Positions 1-8,544 of a stretch of DNA of 35,189 nucleotides are shown here, piece after piece (position 1 is the stretch's first letter; the number at the start of each line of letters is the position of its first letter). The stretch lies in assembly GCA_014727815.1 (NCBI GenBank), contig WJMS01000018.1:1-35189 (forward strand). Direction: 5' to 3'. The stretch is from a candidate division GN15 bacterium (GTDB lineage Bacteria > Zixibacteria > MSB-5A5 > GN15 > FEB-12). The notes under the pieces were generated by a model. That model did no database searches and was not told where the DNA came from. It saw only the letters and a program-made list of their open reading frames with translations. The translations under genes were made by a program, and so were the position numbers.

Positions 1-34
1 CAAGTAATCACTAAATCGAGACAGGAACTACATC

Positions 35-448
35 ATGAGCGGCTGGAGCCTGGAATTTTCAATCGATGTCGATGAGCAGCGGCGGCTGGTCCGGGCGAAA
101 GTCTTCGGCATATGGAAGGGCAGTCATGCGGAGGCATATCACGCCGAGTTCGAGGAAAAGGCGGCAGTCCTGTTTGGTCAGCCGTGGGCCAAAGTGGTCG
201 ATCTTACCAATTGGAAGACCTCGTACCCGGATACGATCGACCGCATTGCCGAGCATATGCACTGGTGTCATGAGCATGACAATGTGCTCTCGCTGTATGC
301 CGTAAACAACCCCAGTACCTTTCGTCAACTTCGGGAAATGATCGACCGTGGAGGTATCGGTCAGGAGGCCAAGGTCTTTCGGACGGTGGCTGAAGCCGAG
401 TCGTTTCTTGACGCGAATTGGATGCCAGCGAAAAAACGGGCGAGGTGA
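35..448 (+). CDS. Conserved hypothetical protein, tandem paralog 1
   Basis: I do not recognise a named family. The 137-aa product has no signal peptide or membrane segment and looks like a small soluble alpha/beta protein; the alternation of strands and helices is loosely like SpoIIAA/STAS-fold proteins, but that is a guess. It is clearly paralogous to the next gene: both share GWSL near the start, GIW, PWAK(V/L)VDLT, WKTSYP, EH(M/L)xWC, NNPSTFRQL, FRT and a terminal EAExFLxxNW block, roughly 45% identity by eye. The ATG at 35 has an AGGAA Shine-Dalgarno about eight bases upstream, within the first 34 bases of the window, so its promoter lies outside. The conserved Trp and Asp residues suggest a ligand- or protein-binding surface, but no catalytic motif is evident. 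Confidence 0.8.
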   Translation: MSGWSLEFSIDVDEQRRLVRAKVFGIWKGSHAEAYHAEFEEKAAVLFGQPWAKVVDLTNWKTSYPDTIDRIAEHMHWCHEHDNVLSLYAVNNPSTFRQLREMIDRGGIGQEAKVFRTVAEAESFLDANWMPAKKRAR

Positions 449-470
449 GGGTCGCGGTCGGTTTTCGAGC

Positions 471-499
471 TTGATACCGGCCCTCCAATAGTCTATGTT
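471..499 (+). promoter_or_regulatory. Candidate sigma70-type promoter for the second paralog
   Basis: TTGATA at 471-476 and TATGTT at 494-499 are separated by 17 bases, in the 130-base gap between the two paralogs. The gap is otherwise featureless apart from the Shine-Dalgarno of the next gene. This suggests the second copy can be transcribed on its own. Confidence 0.45.
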
Positions 500-578
500 G
501 ATAGCACCGACATCTTAGCGCACTTCACTCACTGCATCTGCAAACAGTAGAATCATAAGAATCGGGAGGGCTACGCAC

Positions 579-992
579 GTGGTCGGCTGGAGCCTGTATT
601 ATTCGTTTCGGGTCGATACTGACAATCGCGTCGTTTACGAGAAGATCCACGGGATCTGGCAGGCAAAGACCGCGCGTGATTACCAGCAGGATTTTGAGAC
701 CGAAGTGCAGCCGCTGATCGACCGGCCGTGGGCCAAGCTGGTTGATTTGACGGGTTGGAAGACGTCGTATCCGGAGGTCATCAACATTATCGGCGAGCAC
801 CTGGCCTGGTGTGTTGACAACAACCTGGCCCTGTCACTCAATGTGCTGAATAATCCCAGTACCTTCCGGCAGTTGCTGAAGATGTTCACCGGCGGCGCCA
901 CCCGAGACATCTCACACACCTTCCGCACTACGGTCGAGGCCGAGCAGTTCCTCCGAGAGAACTGGATCAACAAGCTGTCCGATCAGGGGTAA
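579..992 (+). CDS. Conserved hypothetical protein, tandem paralog 2
   Basis: Second member of the tandem pair, also 137 aa, starting at a GTG with a GGGAGGG Shine-Dalgarno at about 564-570. It keeps all the blocks shared with the first copy (GWSL, GIW, PWAKLVDLT, WKTSYP, NNPSTFRQL, FRT, EAEQFL, NW), while surface positions have diverged freely, which indicates an old duplication under purifying selection rather than a recent copy. No signal peptide, membrane helix or catalytic motif is visible, so it is probably cytoplasmic. It ends eight bases before a strong intrinsic terminator that it shares with the convergent peptidase gene. Function unknown; a STAS-like regulatory or binding role is possible but not shown. 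Confidence 0.8.
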   Translation: MVGWSLYYSFRVDTDNRVVYEKIHGIWQAKTARDYQQDFETEVQPLIDRPWAKLVDLTGWKTSYPEVINIIGEHLAWCVDNNLALSLNVLNNPSTFRQLLKMFTGGATRDISHTFRTTVEAEQFLRENWINKLSDQG

Positions 993-999
993 TGACAAA

Positions 1000-1024
1000 G
1001 GCCCGCAGGATGCGGGCCCTTTTC
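1000..1024 (+). terminator. Rho-independent terminator
   Basis: An 8-bp perfect stem (GGCCCGCA/TGCGGGCC) with a GGA loop is followed by CCTTTT. It lies between convergent genes and could also serve the minus-strand peptidase, although the T-tract on that strand is short (TTTG). Confidence 0.85.
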
Positions 1025-1046
1025 GTGTTACGCTATACGATCAAAA

Positions 1047-3071
1047 CTACCGTTTCAAGTAGCGATCAAACCACTTCAGCATCCACTCGAGGCGGGCGAT
1101 TCGCCGGTCGGGCCGGCCATGCCGGGAGAGGCCGTGCGGTTCTTCGGGAAAGCGCACCATCTCACACGTCTTCCCGAGCATCTTCAGCGTGACAAACATC
1201 TGTTCAGCCTGTTCGATCGGGCAGCGCAGATCCTGTTCGGAGTGGATGATCAAAACCGGTGTTTTGACATTCTTCATGTACGTCAGCGGTGAGCACTTTT
1301 CGTAGTTCTCCGGATTGTTCATCGGGGTGCCGTCGAACTCCCGCTCCAGCGCCCAGCCGATATCCGACGAACCGAACATCGATTCCAGATTAACGACCGA
1401 GCGCTGGGTAATCGCCGCCCGGAAGCGATTGGTGTGCCCGATCATCCAGTTGGTCATCCAGCCGCCGTAGGAGCCGCCGGTGACGCCGATGCGTTTGGTG
1501 TTGACGTACTTCTGTTTTTCCAGCCAGTCGGCGGCGGCCATGCAGTCTTTGTAATCGAGTTCGCCCCAGCCGCCGGCGATCGAGCCGGCCCAGGTTTCAC
1601 CGCGACCGGTGCCGCCGCGCGGGTTGGTGTAGAAGACGACATAGCCCTGGGCAGCCAGGTACTGCATCTCGTGGAAGAAGGTGTAGGCGTACTGGGCGCG
1701 GGGGCCGCCGTGAATCTGGAGGACGGCCGGGTATTTGCGGGTTTTTTTGAAGTCGGGCGGGGTGACCACGAAGCCCTGGACTTTTGTGCCGTCGAACGAG
1801 GAGAACATCAGCTCGCGCGTGCGGCCGAGTTTGATTTCATCGCGTATGAAGCGGTTGAGATCGGTAATTGTCTTTGCCTTCTTCTCGGCGCCGTAGTTGG
1901 TCGGGCAGGTGATGATGTCACCCGGGGTGGTCAGGTCGGAACGCACACATACGGCGAGTCTGGTCTTGCCGTTGATGGAGAAGCCTTTGATATGGCAGTC
2001 ACCGCGATAGATACGGGTCGGTTTGCCGGCGCTGCGGGTGATGTAGAAGAGGTTGGTGACGCCGGTATCGGAGGCGGTGAAGTAGATCCGTTTGCCGTCG
2101 GCCGACCAGGCCGCCGCGCCGCTTTCGCCGAACTCACCCATGTCCGAGATGGAGTGGTCAACCGCCATTCGATCCCACCCGGGCATGAGGTCGCGTGCTT
2201 TCGGGCTGCCTTTGACGCCAACAATCCAGATGTGGTAATTGGTCACACCCCAGGCATCGTTTGGGTTGTCGTGCCCCAGATAGGCGATCGTTTTGCCGTC
2301 GGGAGAGAACTTCGGGACAGCGATCGGGCCCGGCGGAGTGGCGATTTTCTTTTCCTTGCCGCCGCCGAACGGGATGATGAAGAGATCGTCGCGCAGGCTG
2401 TCGACATCGGGGTTCTTGCTCCGGTTGGAGTGATAGACAATCCACTTGCCGTCGGGGGAGACATCGGGCGACTGATTGTCCCGCTTGCCGCTGGTGATCT
2501 TTTTCAGGACGCCGTCGCGGAGGGCCATCGAGTAGACCTGGAAGGTGTCGTTCGGCAGGAATCCCTGTGCATCAAACTTGTACTGCAGCCGGGTTATGTG
2601 CCGGTAGACCGGCGGCTTTTTCTTCTCCTCGTCATCGTCGATGAAATGTGAGTCGTTGTAGCGAAGGCAGAAAACCAGGTGCCCGCCGTCGGGATGGAAC
2701 TGTAAGGAGCCGATGGCGCCGTCGATTTCGGCCAGTCGTCGTTCGGCGCCGCCCTCGACCGGCATGACGTAGATCCCGGTCTTTTTGTCGCGGGTGGAGA
2801 CGAAGGCAAAGGAGCGGCCGTCGGGGGCCCAGGCGACCTGGCGATCGTTGTTGTCGCCGAAGGTGAACTGGCGCGATTCGCCGCCGGAGAGGTCGTGCAT
2901 CCAGATGTTGGTGAAGTATTTCTTCTTGTCGCGGTCCATCCGTTCGACCGTGTAGGCGACGTACTGCTCATCGGGCGAGAGCTTCACCGCGGTGGGCAAG
3001 CGCAGGCGGTAGAGGTCTTCGGCCGAGATCGGCCGTTTGCGGCTGGTCGATTTGCGGGTCCGTTTCTTCAT
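1047..3071 (-). CDS. S9 family serine peptidase (prolyl oligopeptidase / acylaminoacyl-peptidase type)
   Basis: This 674-aa protein has the two-part layout of family S9. The N-terminal half (about residues 20-410) is a beta-propeller with repeated PD40-type motifs such as SPDEQYVAYTV, APDGRSFAFVS, SPDGKWIVYHS and SPDGKTIAYLG. The C-terminal half (about 420-674) is an alpha/beta-hydrolase. The catalytic triad can be placed: Ser534 in GGSYGGW, Asp614 in HSEQDLRCP and His646 in EEPHGLSR. The start has no signal peptide and is rich in Lys/Arg, so the enzyme is probably cytoplasmic. The ATG has a good GGAGGAG site seven bases upstream. The family cleaves short peptides, often at Pro or N-acylated residues; the exact specificity (dipeptidyl peptidase versus acylaminoacyl peptidase) cannot be read from sequence. 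It is monocistronic, divergent from the E1 gene. Confidence 0.95.
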   Translation of the reverse strand: MKKRTRKSTSRKRPISAEDLYRLRLPTAVKLSPDEQYVAYTVERMDRDKKKYFTNIWMHDLSGGESRQFTFGDNNDRQVAWAPDGRSFAFVSTRDKKTGIYVMPVEGGAERRLAEIDGAIGSLQFHPDGGHLVFCLRYNDSHFIDDDEEKKKPPVYRHITRLQYKFDAQGFLPNDTFQVYSMALRDGVLKKITSGKRDNQSPDVSPDGKWIVYHSNRSKNPDVDSLRDDLFIIPFGGGKEKKIATPPGPIAVPKFSPDGKTIAYLGHDNPNDAWGVTNYHIWIVGVKGSPKARDLMPGWDRMAVDHSISDMGEFGESGAAAWSADGKRIYFTASDTGVTNLFYITRSAGKPTRIYRGDCHIKGFSINGKTRLAVCVRSDLTTPGDIITCPTNYGAEKKAKTITDLNRFIRDEIKLGRTRELMFSSFDGTKVQGFVVTPPDFKKTRKYPAVLQIHGGPRAQYAYTFFHEMQYLAAQGYVVFYTNPRGGTGRGETWAGSIAGGWGELDYKDCMAAADWLEKQKYVNTKRIGVTGGSYGGWMTNWMIGHTNRFRAAITQRSVVNLESMFGSSDIGWALEREFDGTPMNNPENYEKCSPLTYMKNVKTPVLIIHSEQDLRCPIEQAEQMFVTLKMLGKTCEMVRFPEEPHGLSRHGRPDRRIARLEWMLKWFDRYLKR

Positions 3072-3112
3072 CGGCGGGCTCCTCCGTGGTTGGCGATAGG
3101 TCAGGTTGCCGG

Positions 3113-3141
3113 AAAGTACGCCCAGACGGTGCCCGGCTCAA
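3113..3141 (-). promoter_or_regulatory. Weak candidate promoter for the S9 peptidase
   Basis: On the minus strand TTGAGC (3136-3141) and TACTTT (3113-3118) are 17 bases apart, about 40 bases before the ATG. The -10 match is poor, so this is tentative. Confidence 0.3.
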
Positions 3142-3233
3142 GTCCAATCTAAACTGGCCTTGTCGGCCCCACGATATCCCCGATTTGGCTTGCCTTTTCG
3201 GTTTCGAGTGCGCACATTGGGCGGCAGAATTGG

Positions 3234-3262
3234 TTTGCCTTTTGGTCCGAAAACCGTATCAT
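3234..3262 (+). promoter_or_regulatory. Candidate promoter for the E1 dehydrogenase gene
   Basis: TTTGCC (3234-3239), a 17-base spacer and TATCAT (3257-3262) lie about 100 bases before the start codon. The same arrangement (TTTGCA-17-TATCAT) is found upstream of miaB, which strengthens both calls. A partial copy of the -35 side (TTGGCTTGCCTTTT) sits 46 bases upstream, near 3185. Confidence 0.6.
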
Positions 3263-3361
3263 ACCGGGAGCTTTTTTCCCGCTCGACTGTTGTAGGCACA
3301 AAGGTAATAATCAGTCAAAGTGTATCGTGTGTAGATAGATAGAGCCCAAGGAGGTTGCCCG

Positions 3362-5656
3362 TTGGAGGTCGTCGCTCTCATCGATAAGGTTCGCAAGTAT
3401 GACGGCAAGCGGCCGTCGAAGCTCAAAGACACCGAGCCGCTGGAAGCATATTCCGGCAAAACGCCCGAGCAGCTCAAGAACATCATGAAAACCATGCTCA
3501 CCGCCCGCCGGGTGGAGCGCGAAGAGAAGCTGCTTTTGCGCAAGGGCTACAACCGCTTTTTCATCGGCTGTGGCGGCAAGGAACTGGCCGACTGTTGTTT
3601 CGCCGACGAGTTGCGCCCGACCGACCCGTTTGTCGGATACTACCGCAACAAGGCCTTTGATATCCACCGTGGATCGACTCTCTGGGACAAGATGCTGGAG
3701 GCAATCGGTGATGCGCGCGGCATCAACAAAGGCCAGCAGATCCCGGCCCACCCGGGCTATCCGCACCTGAGTATCGTCACGCAGTCATCGCCGACCGGCG
3801 GCCATGCGCTCGAAGCGGCCGGTATTGCCGAGGCTACGGCGCATCCGACACCGATTTCAGAGCAGTCCTGGACCCCGGGCGGCCGGTATCCGAGTGATTC
3901 TGTCACTCTCTGCTGCATCGGCGAGGGCTCGACCTCGGAATCTGAATTCGGCCGGGCGGTCTTCAATACGGTCTTTTTCAAGGCGCCGTGTGTGTTTGCG
4001 ATTTACAACTGCGGCTGGGCGATTTCAGTCTCGGTCGAGGAGCAGTTCCCGGGTGGTGATCCGACCAGTCCGTTCCGGGGCTACGAACAGTTCGGCCTGA
4101 AGATCATGCATGTCGACGGTACCGATATCAAAGAGATGCTCAAGGGCGCCCGCGAGGCGATCGAGTACGCTCGTGAAAACAGTATGCCGGTGCTGATGGA
4201 TATCCGGACCACGCGCGAGGGCTCGCACTCAGGCTCCGATGATCAGTCGTTCTATATGGATCCGGTCGAGCAGGACTGGCATACGTACAACGATTGTATC
4301 CTGAAGACGGCCAATTCGTTCCTCGAGGACGGGGTGATGACGCCTGACGAAATCGGCCAGATGTGGGATGACCTGGACAAGGAGGTATCGGCCGAGTCCA
4401 AGAAAGCGGTGGACTCCTTCACGCCGAAAGATACCGAGTTCATCAAGAACCTCGTCTATACCTACGATTTCGAGGAGGTCAAAAAGACGTGGAAGCAGTA
4501 TCGCGATGCGTACCCGCACGATCGCGCCGCCCGCTACAAAGAGTGGCACGAGAAGGGCTATTTCAATAAGCCGGATATCCCGGAGCAGATCGGTCCGATG
4601 ACGATGCGGTTCGCGCTCAACTACACGCTGTTCGACCTCTTTGATCTCTCCGGTGATGTGCTGCTGTTCGGTGAGGATGTCGCCGACTTTTCCGGTCACA
4701 TGATTGAAGAGAAGGAAAAGCAGGAGAAGTTGAAGGGTAAGGGAGGCGTGTTCCTGGTGACCAAAAATCTGCAGCGGGAGTTCGGTAACGATCGCTGTTT
4801 CAATACGCCGCTGGATGAGGCGGGTATTCTGGGGCGCGCCTCGGGTCATGTCTACCAGGGTCGCCGGGTAATCCCCGAGATTCAATTCCTCGACTACATG
4901 TCACCGGCCTACCAGGTGCTGAAGGATCGTGTCTGCACGACCTATCAGCGCTCCGGCGGGGTGTACAAGATGCCGATGTTGATTCGCACGACATACGGTG
5001 GCTACAAGCAGGGCGCAGGTGCGTTCTGGCATTCGGAAGGGAACCTGGGGACGTGGATGAACATTCCCGGCCTCCTGATTGCCGTACCGTCGAACGCCTA
5101 CGATGCGGCCGGTCTGCTCAAGACGGCCTGGGCGTGTGATGACCCGGTGCTGTTCTGCGAATCGGTGGCGCTGTACAACCGTCGGGACTGGGAGGGTATC
5201 CCGATGGAGACGGAGATTCCGCCGATCGATGAACTGATTCCGTTTGGCGTGGCGAAGGTCTACGACGAAGAGCACACCGACCTGGGCATCATCACTTACG
5301 GTGCGACTTTCCAGATGGCGCGACGGGCATCGGAGATGCTCAAAGAGAAAGGCATCCACGCTCGCGTGGTCGACCTTCGGACGCTCAAGCCGATGGATGA
5401 AGAGGCGATTCTGCAGACCGCCAAAGACTGCGGCAAGGTGCTGGTGGTGACCGAGGATCGGTTCCCCGGCGGCGCCGCTGCGACGATTGCCTCGGTGATC
5501 ACGCGCGGTGAGGGGCTGTTCCATCTCGAGGCGCCGGTCAAGCTGGTGACGGCGATCGACGCCCGTGTTGCCTACGGCATGGACGGAGATGCTTCCTGTC
5601 TGCCGACGGTTGACAAGATTGCCGCGGCGGCCGAGGAATTGCACGACAACTACTAG
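3362..5656 (+). CDS. Fused alpha/beta E1 component of a 2-oxoacid dehydrogenase (branched-chain / pyruvate type)
   Basis: The 764-aa product joins, in one chain, the thiamine-diphosphate-binding alpha subunit (about residues 25-400) and the transketolase-like beta subunit (about 410-764) of a 2-oxoacid dehydrogenase E1. E1 decarboxylates a 2-oxoacid and passes the acyl group to the lipoyl domain of E2. Alpha markers are SSPTGGHALEAAG, GEGSTSESEF (187-196) and YNCGWAIS (215-222). Beta markers are LLFGEDVADFSG, NTPLDEAGILG, EIQFLDYMSPAYQ and VVDLRTLKPMD. GEG rather than GDG is usual in branched-chain E1. The second Asn of the ThDP/Mg motif is Cys217 here, which is unusual. Translation starts at TTG 3362, seven bases after a strong AAGGAGG. 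No E2, E3 or lipoylation gene is adjacent, so the substrate cannot be deduced from context. It ends before a strong terminator. Confidence 0.9.
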   Translation: MEVVALIDKVRKYDGKRPSKLKDTEPLEAYSGKTPEQLKNIMKTMLTARRVEREEKLLLRKGYNRFFIGCGGKELADCCFADELRPTDPFVGYYRNKAFDIHRGSTLWDKMLEAIGDARGINKGQQIPAHPGYPHLSIVTQSSPTGGHALEAAGIAEATAHPTPISEQSWTPGGRYPSDSVTLCCIGEGSTSESEFGRAVFNTVFFKAPCVFAIYNCGWAISVSVEEQFPGGDPTSPFRGYEQFGLKIMHVDGTDIKEMLKGAREAIEYARENSMPVLMDIRTTREGSHSGSDDQSFYMDPVEQDWHTYNDCILKTANSFLEDGVMTPDEIGQMWDDLDKEVSAESKKAVDSFTPKDTEFIKNLVYTYDFEEVKKTWKQYRDAYPHDRAARYKEWHEKGYFNKPDIPEQIGPMTMRFALNYTLFDLFDLSGDVLLFGEDVADFSGHMIEEKEKQEKLKGKGGVFLVTKNLQREFGNDRCFNTPLDEAGILGRASGHVYQGRRVIPEIQFLDYMSPAYQVLKDRVCTTYQRSGGVYKMPMLIRTTYGGYKQGAGAFWHSEGNLGTWMNIPGLLIAVPSNAYDAAGLLKTAWACDDPVLFCESVALYNRRDWEGIPMETEIPPIDELIPFGVAKVYDEEHTDLGIITYGATFQMARRASEMLKEKGIHARVVDLRTLKPMDEEAILQTAKDCGKVLVVTEDRFPGGAAATIASVITRGEGLFHLEAPVKLVTAIDARVAYGMDGDASCLPTVDKIAAAAEELHDNY

Positions 5657-5684
5657 TTGTTATTCTAAGAAAGACCGCAATATA

Positions 5685-5716
5685 CGGCGGAGGCGTTTGG
5701 CGCCTTCGCCGTTTTT
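5685..5716 (+). terminator. Rho-independent terminator after the E1 gene
   Basis: An 11-bp stem (CGGCGGAGGCG paired with CGCCTTCGCCG, one G-T wobble), a five-base loop and five T's. It lies between convergent genes; the minus-strand side lacks a T-run, so it mainly terminates the E1 transcript. Confidence 0.9.
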
Positions 5717-5737
5717 CTGTGTTGGTTTGTTGTGCGG

Positions 5738-7300
5738 TCAGGCGCGGCCGAAGGTGAGCCATCGCCGGAGGCGGGCGCGGTCGGTCGGTTCGAGTATGAG
5801 GATGTAGAAGCCGGCGAATGCGACCAGGCTGACAATCACGACATTGACAATCAGGTGAAGCCAGGACTGCTCGGGCAGGACGCGGCCGAACGCCCAGGCC
5901 ATCGGCCCGGTAATCGCGGCGCCCAGCGCACCGGCGACGATTTGCGTGTGCCAGATCGTCCTGATACGAAGTTGCAGAGCCCGGCCCATGAGGATCGGGT
6001 AGATGGTTATCGAGAGCAGGGCCTGCGGGAGAGCGGCGGCGCTGGCCATGAAGATGACGGCGAGGTCAGGGCGTTCAGTCAGCGACTCACCATTGATATC
6101 GACGCCGAGGCCGGCGAGCAGGGGGATGGCGACACCGAGTTTGATGGCAATCTCGAGCAGGAGGATCCAGAGCAGGTAGCCGTGCTTCTCGATACCGAAC
6201 AGGACGGCATTGCCGATGATCTGGGGCAGAAAGACGGTACCGCTGATGCCCAGGATGAACATGACGTAGTAGGCATCGTGGAACTCCGGCTCGAGCCAGA
6301 GGCCGACAAATCGTTCGGAGTAGGCGATCAGGCCGACGCACAAAAAGACGCCGAGGTAGGCGACGTACGTGAGCAGGCGGAGGTAGACTTCGCGGACTTT
6401 CTCGGGTGAATCCTTGGCGTCGACATGCGCGATCACCGGGGTGAGCGGGCCACCGATAGCGTTGATCAGGTGGCGGATGTACAGCATCACCTGGGCGCCG
6501 GGGGCATAGACACCGACGGCGGCCGACGAGACCAGGGCGCCGAGCAGGATCGAGTCGGAGTTGAACAGGATCATCCAGCAGACGGCGACACCGAAGGAGA
6601 TGCGCGAATAGCGAAAGAGCATGCGTACGGTGGTCTTGTTGATGAAGGCGGGCGAGAGGCGCACTTCCGGCACCAGCCGCTTGAGCCAGGCGACACCGGC
6701 CAGGTTGCGGGCCAGGGAGAAGGCGACCATCGTGATAGCCAAAGCGATCAGGCCGTAGCCCTGTGAAAGCAGGATAACATAAACGATGGTGCGGCCGATC
6801 TCCTCGACGATCTCGAGCCCTTTGGCGATATCGAATCGGTGCACGGCGCCCAGCGAACCGCCGAAGGGGAAGAAGAGGAATCGGAGCGCGACAAACAGCC
6901 CGACCAGGAAGAGGGCAATCTGTCCCTCGCGAAGCAGCGCCGGATCACTCACGCTGAAGATGGGGAAGACGTACTGTGCGACCAGCGCGGCGGCGATGAT
7001 CGTCACGGCGGCGATCGTTCCGTACATGGCGGTGGCGGTGTTGAGGACCCTGTTCAGCGAGTCGTAGTCATCGAGTCCGAGAAAACGGGGCAGGTAGCGC
7101 GACAGGGCGCGTTCGAGGCCGATATCAAAGAGGAAGAAGTAGTTGACGATCTGGAAGACGAGGATCCAGATGCCGTAGCGAGCATCGCCCAGCACCATGG
7201 TGACGTAGGGTACGAACAGGAATGCGATGACGATTCGAATCGCGAAGCCGACCCACGAGGAAAAGACGTTGGTCAGCAACCGGCTGATCGGCGAGATCAT
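5738..7300 (-). CDS. Polysaccharide / lipid-linked oligosaccharide flippase (Wzx/MurJ-like, MOP superfamily)
   Basis: A 520-aa integral inner-membrane protein with about twelve to fourteen hydrophobic helices spread over its whole length, the normal size for MOP-superfamily flippases. The N-terminus (ISRLLTNVFSSWVGFAIRIV, then DARYGIWILVFQIVNYF and DIGLERALSRYLPRF) matches the typical first helices of oligosaccharide flippases, which move undecaprenyl-linked sugars to the periplasmic face. The usual central pattern GVYAPGAQVMLYIRH is also present. The ATG at 7300 has an AAAGGG site eight bases upstream. It is a single gene, divergent from the TonB-C-like protein and convergent with E1. No glycosyltransferases are adjacent, so the glycan (O-antigen, exopolysaccharide, peptidoglycan precursor) is unknown. 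Confidence 0.88.
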   Translation of the reverse strand: MISPISRLLTNVFSSWVGFAIRIVIAFLFVPYVTMVLGDARYGIWILVFQIVNYFFLFDIGLERALSRYLPRFLGLDDYDSLNRVLNTATAMYGTIAAVTIIAAALVAQYVFPIFSVSDPALLREGQIALFLVGLFVALRFLFFPFGGSLGAVHRFDIAKGLEIVEEIGRTIVYVILLSQGYGLIALAITMVAFSLARNLAGVAWLKRLVPEVRLSPAFINKTTVRMLFRYSRISFGVAVCWMILFNSDSILLGALVSSAAVGVYAPGAQVMLYIRHLINAIGGPLTPVIAHVDAKDSPEKVREVYLRLLTYVAYLGVFLCVGLIAYSERFVGLWLEPEFHDAYYVMFILGISGTVFLPQIIGNAVLFGIEKHGYLLWILLLEIAIKLGVAIPLLAGLGVDINGESLTERPDLAVIFMASAAALPQALLSITIYPILMGRALQLRIRTIWHTQIVAGALGAAITGPMAWAFGRVLPEQSWLHLIVNVVIVSLVAFAGFYILILEPTDRARLRRWLTFGRA

Positions 7301-7311
7301 GCAAAAAACCC

Positions 7312-7339
7312 TTTGTGCGAGATTCGGCGTAAGTATACT
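7312..7339 (+). promoter_or_regulatory. Candidate promoter for the TonB-C-like repeat protein
   Basis: TTTGTG (7312-7317), a 16-base spacer and TATACT (7334-7339). The -10 is palindromic (AGTATACT) and could be read on either strand of this 50-base divergent region. The predicted transcript start, near 7346, would leave only about five bases before the ATG at 7351. Confidence 0.45.
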
Positions 7340-7350
7340 TTCAAGTCAGT

Positions 7351-8544
7351 ATGGCAGCAACGTTTAAACAACGCATGGCGCCACGCTGTCGCCTCTTGCT
7401 GGTAAGTGTCCTGGCGGTGTTCCTGCTGGGCGGCATCACATCCGCCGAGACGCCGCGCCCGGGCTATCTCGGCTTTGAGCCGGCCTATCCGCTCGAGCCG
7501 CCCTCGTCGTTTCGACATGATTTCGAGTACGGTTTTGCGACGGACTCGATCCGTCTGATGACGCTGAGCGTATCGGCCAACGGTCGCTATGTCTCGGTGC
7601 AGTTGCCACGCGATCGGGATACGGCCGACCTTCCGCTGGTGCAGAGCCTGGTGTCGTGGCTGGGGCCGGTCGATTTCGAGCCGGCTCGCCTGCATGGTGA
7701 ACCGGTGGCCTCGCTGGTGCCGGTGTGGATCCGTTTTCGTCCCGACGGAGTCGTGCCGGAAATGCACTTTGTGGTCGACCACAATCGGGAAGTCCGTGAC
7801 TATGATCTATACCGGTTGATGTTGATCGTAAACGAGGTCGAGCCACCGTCGCTGGTTACGTTTCCGCCGTACCACGCCATTGTCGAGCTGGAGGATTCTC
7901 TCGATATCTATCCGTACATGTTGTTGCGGCTGGAACTGGACACGAGCGGTCGGGCGATATCGATTGAGCCGGTTCGCAATACCCTGCCGGGGTTCACCGA
8001 CCAGATTGTGCATGCCTGCAACTGGGCCGAGTTCGAGCCGGCGCGTGTGAACGGTGAGGTGGTGGCGGCGCCGGTGTACGTGATGCTTTCGTTTTTCCGG
8101 GCCGTTTCGTATCCGACTCAGCCGTGGCAGCACCCGCCCGATGATTCGCTCCTGCTGCAGCGTCGCATGGCCGTCAGTGTTCGGGCGGATACGCTGGGAT
8201 TGCTGGCCAAACCGATTCCGCGAAACGTCTACACGGGTCGCTTCACGTTGACGGAACTACCCGGGGCGTCGTTTAGTAGTGCGACGATCTGGACCGAGGT
8301 CGACACGCTGGGCATGGCGCGCGGGTTACGCGTCTCCAGCCCGTATGACCAAACGGTGCGGCGTTTTCGAACAATGGTTGACCAGCTTCGCTTCTACCCG
8401 GCGCTGGATCAATCCGGGGAGCCGGTTCGGTTTGTGGGGCCGATGTCGGCGCGCTTTGCGGGTAGTGCAGATGTACGAATTCGCTTCTTGTGGCTGCTCT
8501 GGGACAATCCTGTCCTGTTCTTCTATTGCGATAATTATCAATGA
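7351..8544 (+). CDS. Secreted protein with three degenerate TonB-C-terminal-like repeats
   Basis: The 397-aa product starts with a signal peptide (basic MAPRCR, hydrophobic LLLVSVLAVFLLGG, cleavage near TSA-ET). The mature part holds three repeats that look like the C-terminal domain of TonB. They end in VDFEPARLHGEPVASLVPVWIRF (about 105-130), NWAEFEPARVNGEVVAAPVYV (about 225-250) and LRFYPALDQSGEPVRFVGP (about 345-370). Each is preceded by a strand of the kind LDTSGRAISIEPV. The FEPAR-xNGEPV pattern is the hallmark of TonB_C. There is no membrane anchor or Pro-rich periplasm-spanning segment, so this is not a classical energy transducer. Neither candidate ATG (7351 or 7375) has a clear Shine-Dalgarno; the second gives a more normal leader length. 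Function unknown; a periplasmic binding or scaffold role is inferred. Confidence 0.75.
   Translation: MAATFKQRMAPRCRLLLVSVLAVFLLGGITSAETPRPGYLGFEPAYPLEPPSSFRHDFEYGFATDSIRLMTLSVSANGRYVSVQLPRDRDTADLPLVQSLVSWLGPVDFEPARLHGEPVASLVPVWIRFRPDGVVPEMHFVVDHNREVRDYDLYRLMLIVNEVEPPSLVTFPPYHAIVELEDSLDIYPYMLLRLELDTSGRAISIEPVRNTLPGFTDQIVHACNWAEFEPARVNGEVVAAPVYVMLSFFRAVSYPTQPWQHPPDDSLLLQRRMAVSVRADTLGLLAKPIPRNVYTGRFTLTELPGASFSSATIWTEVDTLGMARGLRVSSPYDQTVRRFRTMVDQLRFYPALDQSGEPVRFVGPMSARFAGSADVRIRFLWLLWDNPVLFFYCDNYQ

Noticed and set aside
1434-2651. 405-aa plus-strand ORF
   Set aside because: It is the antisense shadow of the S9 peptidase gene, which has full motifs; the ORF shows no recognisable domain and arises from GC-rich codon bias.
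5732-6409. 225-aa plus-strand ORF rich in Asp, Glu, Gln and Gly
   Set aside because: Antisense of the flippase gene; the acidic composition is what hydrophobic codons give in reverse.
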